Origin: Acanthococcus lagerstroemiae | Taxonomy: Eukaryota; Arthropoda; Insecta; Hemiptera; Eriococcidae | Direction of reading: 5' to 3' | DNA length: 64,000 nucleotides | Assembly: GCA_031841125.1 (NCBI GenBank) | Contig: CM063109.1 | Span: 31,810,038 to 31,874,037 of the forward strand | In this document: positions 55,546 to 64,000 of the stretch, one piece after another | Position numbering within the stretch: the stretch's first letter is position 1 | Layout of the letters: every line of letters starts with the position of its first letter | Notes under the pieces: generated by a model | The model's database searches: none | What the model saw: only the letters and a program-made list of their open reading frames with translations | What the model was told of the DNA's origin: nothing | Made by a program: the position numbers and the translations under genes

Positions 55546-57490
55546 TGTAAGTTCGTTTCTGCTCTTTCAAGACTCTTCCAGTCTTGCTCAAAACTTTCTA
55601 AGACTGATAGCTTTATGAGACTCTTCGTAACACTTCCAGTATCTTCAAAACCTGTATCAGATTCTGCCGGACTGCTCTTTTAGCATTGTCAAGACTTCCG
55701 CTGCTTCTCAAGTTATTCAGGACTCTTTCAGACTGGATTATGACTCAACAGAACTCCTTTTAGAGCTTCACATTACGCTGTAAGACTCCTGAAGACTCCT
55801 TTATAAAACTCTTCGGAGCACCTCAGTTTCTTCTAAGATGGCATGAAATTAACATTCTCTCAAACTTGACTCAGACATTCTACAAGACTTTTTTGATTTC
55901 GTTTAAAACTTTTTCAGACACTTCCAGCCTTTTCCAAACTTCATAAGACGCTTTCAAACTCTTAGACTCGCTTAAGGACGCTTTTAGACACTCACAGTCT
56001 CATCCAACTTGATCAGTACGCTGTACAATTTTTGTATGTAACCTTAAGCGCGTAACCAGGAAAGGACAAATGGAAGCACTCCTCAAAAAATATTTGCCCT
56101 TGGCAAACCAAAAGGTATGCATATCCCTTCCCTCTCTCAGATTAGCCTCCTCCCAAAAAAGTTCACAAATGCGTTTTGCCACCCCCCCCCCTCCCGACAC
56201 AAGAGGCTGTTCATGGGCCTATCCCGACTTATTTAAATAAAATACACTTTTTCAACTTCTTCCAAGATTACGCAAAACTCTTCAAGACCCATTCCAATTT
56301 TGGTACAAGAATCTTCTATAGTACGTTTGAAACTGTTGTAGATCTTTCTGGTCGAATCTACAGTTATTTGAAACTCTTCCACCCTTGATTAGGATACAAT
56401 ATGATTCTTTCAGACTCGATTAAAACGTTCTTGGACTCCCTTAGAATAGAGTAGCTCTTCTATACTTTTGTAGCCTCATCCAAACTTGTTAAAAATTTTA
56501 GCAGACTTGGTTAGGACTCAAAAAGGCGCTTTTGAGCATATTAAAAAGCTGCAACCCTTGCTCAAACTTTTAATAATTTTCTCAGGCATATTCGGCTTTT
56601 TCAACACTTAAAAAAATTCTTCAAGACTCTTTCAGGCTTATTTAAAGTGCTGTAAGCCCTTTCTACATGTTAGATTTTGGTTTAAACTCTTTTAGACCCT
56701 TTAATTTCTCTAGAACTTGTTCAAGACTCTTTCAGACTGAATTAGGACTCAGTAAGACTGTTTGAAACTTGGTACCAGACTTGTTTACAAAGACACTTCC
56801 AGCTTCCTTTCAAGACTGCGAAAAACTCTTTGCTACACTTTCGTGTCCATTTAAAGCCTTGTAAAGCTCTTGCAGACTTGTTTGCACTGTCGGATGTAGG
56901 ATTTTTGGCATGGGGCCCAAGATTGATGGAGTCCCTTCCCACTTTTTAGGATTAGTGGTTTTACAGGCGGCGGGGGGATTATGTTTGGTGGAGCGTATGG
57001 CGATACACGCTTGCCAAATTGATTCCCTAGACACCGCATCCCTGGTCGAGTACCGCATCAGTGGCCAGGCGGAAAGGGGATGTTTTCAGAGTTGGCATTT
57101 TTCGTGCATATGGGTAAACCGATCGGCGATCGACAAACATTTAGTGTTTTTATATGTATTTTTATTTTATTGTAATCTTTTTTCATTTAGTGGAGACCCA
57201 GAGCTCGGATACCGTGGTTACACCCCAAATATGATTTTCTTAGTTTGAGACTCTTCCAGACATTTCCAGCCTATTCTTGTTTAAAACTTTTAAATGCTTC
57301 TCAAGGCCAGTTCAGAACTCCGTAACTTTTCTGAACATGTCTAATACTTTGAGTTACATTGAGCCTTTTCCAGCCTTGTTCAAGCCTCTTTAAGGCTCTT
57401 CCAGGCTAGTTCAAAACTATTTAAGGCCTTGCCGGACTTGTTCAGAACTATTTAGATAAGACCCTGCCAGTCTTAATAAAGACTCCTTGA
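55546..57490. repeat. Two-kilobase degenerate array of AAGACTCTTTCAGACT-like units
   Basis: Short units close to aagactctttcagacttgtt, with ttcaaaactctt variants, repeat across the block at roughly 20-30 bp with many changes, all in one orientation as far as I can see. Two interruptions lie at about 56030-56230 (C-run and unrelated sequence) and 56895-57245 (the repeat shared with 44032-44215). Confidence 0.75.
56960..57090 (+). repeat. Dispersed repeat inside the array (related to 44032-44215)
   Basis: The segment ggagcgtatggcgatacacg..gccaaattgattcccta..gacaccgcatccc matches the minus strand at 44120-44190. A weaker third match, caattggctccccagacacc at 6012-6040, lies in the 3' part of the R1-like LINE, so the family may be LINE-derived. 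Confidence 0.5.
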
Positions 57491-57825
57491 GGTTCTTCAG
57501 AAGGAACCAATTTGGACTTCGCGTCGTATTCAGCAGAAAATCAACTGATTTTCAAAAATTTTCTTTCATTCAAAGTAGATTTTTTGTGAGTCATGATGCG
57601 GCGATGGTACATATTTCAGTGCTTCTTCCAACTTGAGATGGTGAGTGAATTTTAACCCTCATCGGGATGTGAATGCATTCGCAACGAAAGGTAAAAATAC
57701 TGGCCAAATAAAATATACGTAGAATGAGGCCAAAAATAATTATATAATTATTTACTCATCGCCCCCTACCAGCTTATGGTAACTTTTGATATTCTTTGGC
57801 TCTGAGTATTCTCTAACTTTTGCAG

Positions 57826-58054
57826 GAGAAAGGGTGTGGAAGGCGAACTCTATATTAAACACAATTCATACTGTGATCGTGTTAATTTAGAATCGAATGA
57901 GCTTAAAAGATACTTTATCAGTGAAGACGGAAGGGAGGAAACTTTGAGATTTTTTGGATTAGGACGTCACGTTATGAAACGGGCAAAAATAGAGGAAGAA
58001 AATCGTTTGATTAGAATTCATTATCCGAATTTGGCGATGAGACTTCGTTGCTGA
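57826..58054 (+). CDS. Unrecognised short coding-like exon
   Basis: An open frame of about 75 residues reads KGVEGELYIKHNSYCDRVNL, then ESNELKRYFISEDGREETLR and FFGLGRHVMKRAKIEEENRL, and stops at TGA (58052-58054). It is directly preceded by ctctaacttttgcag, a good splice acceptor with a branch-like ctaac. Composition is protein-like (charged, balanced, no low-complexity). It might be a terminal exon of a host gene or a piece of an unknown element. A donor-like gatg|gtgagt lies at about 57641, but its phase does not join cleanly. Confidence 0.3.
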
Positions 58055-58474
58055 GATACGCTCAAAAAGTGAGGTAAAATTCCTCAGTGTGTACATTACG
58101 ACAAGAATTCGTATTATGCTTTTCGGAAACTTGATTTCAAAAAATTGCCATTTTCAACCGAGTTTCATGCAAGCTGTTGTTCTCATAAATGGATTATGAA
58201 ATCAATGCCTTACACTCAATCATTCTCTATACTCGTATTGATTGTATAGCGACTGTGGGGTCTTGGAGTACATTTCCCTTGCCAGAAATTGAAAAGAGAC
58301 CATTGGCACCGGCAAATTTGGCTCTACAGATATTGTGGAGTTCGTACCTTTCTCAGTTCAATTTCTAAAGGTCATTCGGATGAAAACCAAAATCTCAACC
58401 TTTTCACCAATGAAACCAGTAATCACCACAGTTGGCAGTCGGTCACAGTCATAAAATATTAAGTAATCTTGCTG

Positions 58475-58656
58475 AGATAATTTTCACGGGGTAAGGTATG
58501 CAATTTTATTAACTTGTAAGGATAATTTCCACGGGGTCGTGTATGCAATTTTATTAACTTGTAGTCGATGATTTACAGGGAGTCGGGTATGCAATTTTAT
58601 TAACATGAAATTGATGATTGTCACGGGGTCAGATACGCAATTATATTGACACGTTT
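58475..58656. repeat. 46-bp tandem array, four copies
   Basis: Units start at 58475, 58521, 58567 and 58613 with gataattttcacggggtaag, gataatttccacggggtcgt, gatgatttacagggagtcgg and gatgattgtcacggggtcag. All contain gtatgcaattttattaac (gatacgcaattatattgac in the last). The spacing is exactly 46 bp. Confidence 0.9.
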
Positions 58657-58874
58657 ACGCCGAACCTATTATATAGGTACGCACGGATTACGGAACCAAC
58701 CACAAAAAGTGCAGTAACCTAATTCACAGAGAAGATAGGGGATTGATATTTTGCACTCAAACTCGTTGGACGTCAGAAACCTGAGTAACCCCTATAGGCA
58801 GGTTCACATTACACTGACGTTTTGTGCACTCAGGCCCAGTTTTTTTCTTTAGTTCTTAGGAGATAAGTTACAGG

Positions 58875-59215
58875 GTGTCTATCGATCCAATAAGTCCAAT
58901 AAATTCAATAAAAGTCCAATATTCAAAAAATAGTCCAATAATTTTAAATATTGGTCCAATAAAATTTTTTTGAAAAATAAGGAAATAAGTTTAATAATAT
59001 TTTTTAAGTTGTGAAAAACTTTACTGGATGTATTATTTGAGATAGGGTTAATTCTTGGAAACAGAATATTCTTTCAGCGAATAAAATAATTAATGATGAA
59101 TAAATAAATAAACAAAACTTTGCATACGCTTGCCTTTTTTAGTTGCGATTAGGCATATGAAAAGGTCCAATAAAAGTCCAATCTTTTCCATTTTCAAAAT
59201 CTAGTAGATACCTTG
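58875..59215. repeat. AT-rich array of gtccaata motifs
   Basis: The motif (a)gtccaata occurs at least eight times between 58887 and 59185, with varying spacers and A/T runs. It lies just outside the piggyBac remnant and might be a subterminal repeat region of that element. Confidence 0.5.
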
Positions 59216-59289
59216 TAAGAAAACTGAAAAAATGTGCAAGAAATAGTACTTTTATTTGAAAAAACGTCAATAGAATAAGAAATTTGATT

Positions 59290-59880
59290 TAAACGAGTTC
59301 ATTATTATTTATCATTATATTTTGCAAAACAAGAGATGCACCAACCAATGGTCCGATTCTGGTTATCGCAACATTTGCTACAAAAATATCGTGTCAGTCT
59401 TTGTATTTTTTACTCATAGCACACCCGACATCGTGCCCTCTTTTGTTACTCTCAAATAATGTCTATTTGGGATTGAAGAAGTACTCGTACTTGTAGTTGG
59501 AGTTCGATTTGCTGACGAAGATCGACTCACTCGTGAAGCAGCAACTCCTAGCAGGCCCCTGATTATATCCTCTCAAAATGACATGTATATGCACTATTCT
59601 TCAGGAAATGAGCGTTCCATAAACAAACATCCAGCAAGTGAAACAAAACTTCGATGTACCAGCGTACAGTTTTCCAAGGGGTAGAGTAGTAAGCCAACAT
59701 TTGATCACTTCGATCCACTCCAGACATGTTTTCTTTACATTCGCGAATGACCTCTGGCTTCAGTTTTTCCTTACTCGAGCAATTTGTAACCTCCACGAAA
59801 TTAGCATTAAGTCGACTCGAAATCAACATTACGTCTCTTTTGTCTTTCCATTTCAAAATTAGGTAATCCTTGCATCAAGC
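59290..59880 (-). pseudogene. piggyBac-like transposase, C-terminal fragment
   Basis: The minus strand reads KWKDKRDVMLISSRLNANFV, then KPEVIRECKENMSGVDRSDQ, with the catalytic Asp in GVDRSDQM, and YYSTPWKTVRWYIEVLFHLL. After a frame change near 59560 it reads RTPTTSTSTSSIPNRHYLRV, then RCRVCYE, a stop, RYFCSKCCDNQNR and WCISCF. This is the conserved GVDxxDQ block, linker and Cys-rich zinc finger of piggyBac transposases. The two first catalytic blocks are absent and stops interrupt the finger. Confidence 0.85.
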
Positions 59881-59929
59881 AAATACACTTTCTCCGTTGT
59901 TCAAAGGTGTTGCCTTAAACAATCAGGGA

Positions 59930-61615
59930 TGCCTTTTCGATTTTTTCCGAAGAATTTCATCAGAAATGTTCAGGGAAAATCTCCGATGATTTCCAAGGAA
60001 TTTTATCAGAAATCTTTGAGAACAATCTCTGATAATTTCCGGAGCAGAGAAAATTTCCAATTTTTTCCGAAGAATTTCTTCAAAAATCTTCCGCTAATTT
60101 TTAAAGAATTTTATCAAAAATATTTTGGAAAAATGCCATGGTTTTTGAAAAATTTTATCGGAAATCATCAGAAAAAATCCCTGATGATTTCCGAAGAATA
60201 ATTTCATTGAAAATCTTCGAGAAGAATCTCCGATGGAAATTTTAAATATTCAGAAAATTTCCGAACAATCCCATTGGAAATCTTTAGAAAGAATTTCCGA
60301 TGTTTTTCAAAATTCTTCGAGAAAATTTTCTGATAATTTTTGAATTGGAAACATTCGAGGAAGAACTCTGATAGTTTATGAAGAATTTTATCGAAAATCT
60401 TCAGGAAAAATCTCCGATGATTTCCGAAGAATAATTTTATTTGAAATCAAGAATAATCTCCGATGATTTTCCAAAAATATCATCCTTAATTTTTTAAGGA
60501 ACAAATGCCGGTAATTAACAAAGAATCTCACCGGAAGTATTTAGAAAAAGATTGTCAATGTTTTCCAAAAAAATTCGTCAAAATTCATCGAGAAAATTTT
60601 CTGGAAATTTTCGAAGAATTTTATAGGAAATAATCGGAGGAGGGAGGGAACTCCGATGGTTTTTGAAGAATTTTATCAAAAATCTTCAGGAAAAATGTTC
60701 GATGATCCGCGAAGAAATTCACTTCGAGAAGAATCTCCGATGATTTTTAAGGATATTCATCGGGAATTATTGGGGAAAATTCCATTTGTAGGGTGTGCCA
60801 ACTCACTTTTTCTTCTTCTATAGTCCAAAGCGCTTTCGGCTTTTATGCCAAATTCCGATTCCCGAAGAACTGAGACTATGTATTTCCCACTCATGCGGTA
60901 GGATCAGAGATTTTCCCCGAAGATTTTTCGGAAAATTTTTCGGTAATCGTTAAAAAATTTTTCTGAAGATTCCCAACGAAATTCTCCGAAAATTAGTGGA
61001 GATTATTTTTGAAAATTTCGCCAATGGCATTTTTTTGAAATTATCGGAGATTTCTCGCAAATTATTTTCTTTAAAATTCTTCGGAAATTGTGGGCTGATT
61101 TCCGAAGAATTTCATCAAAGATCTTTGGGAAATATCCCTGATTATCGTGTAAGTAGAAAATATAGTCTCAATTCTTCGAAAATTATCGGACTTTTTCCCC
61201 CAAAGATTTCCAAATTAAATTCCTTAAAAATCATCGAAAATTCTTCTCGAAGATTTCCAATGAAATTACTCTCTAGAAATCTTCGGAGATTTTTCCTGAA
61301 GATTTTGGATAAAATTCTTCCCAGAACCAACGGAGTTTTTACCCAAATATTTACGATGAAATTCTTCCTAAATTATTGGAAAATTTTCCTGAAGATTTTT
61401 GAAGAAATTCTTCGGAAAACATTGGAAATTTTTTCTGAAGATTCCCAATGAAATTCTCCAGAAAAGATTTCTGAAAATATTCTCCTGAAATCTTCGGAGA
61501 TTTTCCTCAATGATGTCCGATGAAATTCTTCGAAAATGATCGGAAATTTTCCCCTAATATTTTCCGTAAAATTCTTCGGAAATCGTCGAAGATTTTCCTC
61601 GGAAATTATTTCATT
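59930..61615. repeat. Foldback-like palindromic array (two inverted arms of short tandem units)
   Basis: The left arm (about 59930-60785) repeats ggaaaaatctccgatgattt ccgaagaatttta-type units. The right arm (about 60905-61615) repeats the reverse complement, tcggagatttttcctgaaga-type. For example 60380-60416 and 61284-61320 are complementary at 36 of 37 bases. The centre (60786-60904) is unrelated sequence. Long inverted repeats built from short direct repeats are the layout of foldback elements. Small open frames here (59929-60201, 60996-61451) are by-products. Confidence 0.8.
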
Positions 61616-64000
61616 GTTTTGTACATTTGCACTAAAAGAAATTTGAGGGCTGGTGATTGAGCCTGTCATTAAAATTGGGTAAGGAGTATTTCAAAATAAA
61701 GAAGAATTTTAGATTACCCAACTGTAGTGTTGAGGTTAGTTTAATTTAATATGGACTCCACCTGTACACCACCACCGTCTTTGTTTTTTCCGATTTAAAA
61801 GTTCCTTGGACGTCAGCTGGTAACAACTTGAACAAACGTTGTTATCTTTGAAGCACTCACTTTATTTTGTGGAGCGTTCGCTTTGAAGTGAAAGAAAACG
61901 CGTATGTATACGGATTGAAGCAAAACCTTAAACTTCTATCTTTCCCTTCGGGGCGAAGACTCTCATTCCGCTCTTTTGCTTCGACGTTAAGGCTTAATTT
62001 TTAAGCATACGGCCTAATGATACGATAATAAAACTTTATTGTGTAATCAGTGTTACTTTTTTCGCTATACATATGAGATTATGAGAAGTTACCGGCCCTG
62101 CTCCGAAGATCCGCTCGCATCTAGAAGTTCTTGAAGATATGTAATATCTTCGTCTCCTTTAAAAGCTTTTGAATGTTTCGACATAATGACCCAACACCAG
62201 CGAAACTAAAACGATTTCAAATGATCCAAAACACTGCAATTTGCAAGTCAATCTGCATCGAAAATACATCAAATTAGGATGATATTCCTGCCATATCAAC
62301 AATCCCATCTTCGTTATCATAAAAAAAGTGAGAAGACAAAAAATTACGAATAATTAATTGATGTTTATTGACAGCCGCATATTTTCGCATTTTTCTGAAT
62401 TTCCGCCAATCACGTCATCGGATAGCAATTTTCAATGCTAAGAGTGAGCTCTGTAGGTCGATTATTAACTCTGTTGTTGACGTTCTTATTCTATAATACT
62501 ATCTGTCTCTGCATATATGACCTCTCCTTTTCAAGTGTGGCATTGTGGACGCTTATGCTGCTCCGCCGTTCATGACGTCCTTGAATAAATTCAAGGAGGC
62601 ATAAAATTTTTGGAAATTTTCTCGATGTCAGTATACGTCTTCAACCGTTTCTATTCCTTTTGATGGTTCGATAGAGTCCAAGGGATTGGCAAAAAAAATG
62701 TACTCGATAGCTTTATCACCTCGGTATTTAGGTGAGCACGGGTCGCATTTTATACCTTCATCCCTCGGTAGCGTTCACATCACGTCATAATAATGTTGTA
62801 GAGGTTATCAAAACAAGCCGTTTCAAATTGACAGCGATATTGTTCGCCTTCACAATAGCGTCTAAGATTGTCCTGTTCGCTACAGCGATGGAAAGAACAT
62901 GCATAAAAGAAGAAAAATGTCACTTTACTGTTTTTGCGTGAACTCCACGTAATAAGTGGGCTGGCGCCACTGTTCACTAGAGCGGACCCACGTCGCGGAC
63001 TTGGCGGTATCGCCGATTCCGATATTATGGAATAGACTCCACAAAGTGAACTAGGTCGCGGGAATTCTAATTTACAACCGATTGTCACCTGATTTTACAT
63101 AACACAAAGCAGGAAAAAATAGAATCCATTACCTCTACTTCACTTATAGTAAACGAAACCTGGGATGAATCCCACGACCCGAGAGTCAAATGGAGCCCTT
63201 ATACCTACCTATAGAGAAATTCCGCATTCGGAAAGGTTCAGAGTGATTAATTGAAAAGGACTTCTTAAAAAGAACTTTATACTGACAAAGGAATGCGGTA
63301 GGTGCCAATAATACAAGCGAATTTTATTGACCTCAAGATTACTAGAACTATAACAGGTTGGTCCACTCGGGTATGCAATCCGCAACAATTCTTCCCGTCT
63401 CACCCGTGCCGAAATTCACTTCATAAGAAAGTAATGGGAAAATTGAATTTTTGCCGTAGAGAGCTCACTAAAAAAAAAAAAAACGACAGCCAGTTAAATT
63501 CTGTATATAGTAAAAATAATAGAAAAATATGTTAAGGGCATCAATTATGAGCAAAGATAAGAAAAAAGCTGTATTCCCGTAAGCGGCCTGTATGAGTTTC
63601 ATCGCAGTGACGTCATTGAAGTACTTGCGCCTTGCTCAGTGGACCACCCTGTTCTAGTCCTATAGTAATCTTGTATTGACCCTAAGTAGATGCGGAAAGT
63701 TGGGCTACTTACGTATCTTGTATGAATTTCTGAATACTGGGAAGGATGCAAATGACCATATTGATAAGGGAAGAAAGTTAGCAATTTTTTATATCAGCTG
63801 TTCGAAAGAACATCATCAAAAGATCGATCTCAATATTTCTGGTTATATTGTTGTAAAGGAGTAACTTCAGTTGGTCGAGTCCCCGAGAAATATCTAGGTA
63901 GCTCTCAGATTGAATTTCAAATAGGAAGGTATTATACAAACTATAGAAATAGGGTTCTTGAATCTTGGATTTCAATCAAATTTAGGATCCGGTTTTGGTT
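61616..64000. other. No gene recognised
   Basis: AT-rich, repeat-poor DNA. Short frames at 62732-62941, 62780-63088 and 63676-63864 show no domain. There is an A-run at 63470-63482. It could be host intergenic or intronic sequence. Confidence 0.4.

Noticed and set aside
59929..61669. Frames rich in Phe, Lys, Asn, Glu as repeat proteins
   Set aside because: They follow from reading the short tandem units of the foldback-like array; both strands give similar frames.
1..64000. Bacterial-style features (operons, RBS, CRISPR, prophage)
   Set aside because: No compact coding, no regular spacer-repeat array; everything points to a eukaryotic genome.

Overview
This is eukaryotic DNA, most likely from an arthropod and probably an insect. 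That is an inference from the transposon mix (RTE-like, R1/I-like and ORF1/ORF2-type LINEs, pogo/jerky-like, piggyBac-like, mariner-like, MULE/Phantom-like and hAT families), the intron-containing transposase, the AT-rich background and the absence of any bacterial gene organisation. I see no CRISPR array, no rRNA or tRNA gene I can defend, and no intact host gene. The window is a graveyard of mobile elements in intergenic or intronic DNA. Almost every long reading frame belongs to a broken retrotransposon or transposon.

Region 1 (1-10.5 kb) is a Russian-doll nest. A plus-strand RTE-like LINE lies in three pieces (about 100-535, 5004-5722, 9641-9960). A minus-strand RTE-like LINE (536-5003) sits in the first gap, flanked by a 13-bp target duplication. 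It was itself split by a minus-strand R1/I-like LINE (1175-4580), flanked by a perfect 15-bp duplication. A hAT-type element (5723-9632, 8-bp duplication, 15-bp inverted repeats) sits in the second gap and carries a GC-rich R1-like LINE (about 6003-9317). A MITE follows at 10053-10460.

Region 2 (13.4-19.6 kb) holds a plus-strand LINE with an FP-like ORF1 end and an endonuclease domain. It is interrupted by a MULE/Phantom-like transposon (13685-14693) and by a 963-bp inverted-repeat element with a Lys/Pro-rich reading frame (15922-16884). A small hAT MITE (18032-18342) and a 1.17-kb inverted-repeat element full of a short repeated motif (18428-19593) follow.

Region 3 (21-25.2 kb) has two LINE tails and a nearly full-length pogo/jerky-like DNA transposon (22200-25184), which is dead by point lesions and carries its own MITE. 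Region 4 (25-44 kb) is mostly low-complexity and repeat DNA with hAT MITEs, a LINE tail with RNase H and zinc-knuckle traces, a foldback-like inverted repeat, and a hAT element with a remnant of its transposase N terminus (34990-36245).

Region 5 (44-52.5 kb) has a mariner remnant, an RTE-like tail, a long decayed LINE (about 46890-49795) and more MITEs. Region 6 (52.5-64 kb) is dominated by tandem arrays: a 2-kb degenerate array at 55.5-57.5 kb, a 46-bp array at 58.5 kb, a piggyBac pseudogene at 59.3-59.9 kb and a 1.7-kb foldback-like palindromic array at 59.9-61.6 kb. The best candidate for a host coding exon is a short unrecognised frame near 57.83-58.05 kb. All boundaries were read by eye; those with target duplications are precise, others are approximate.
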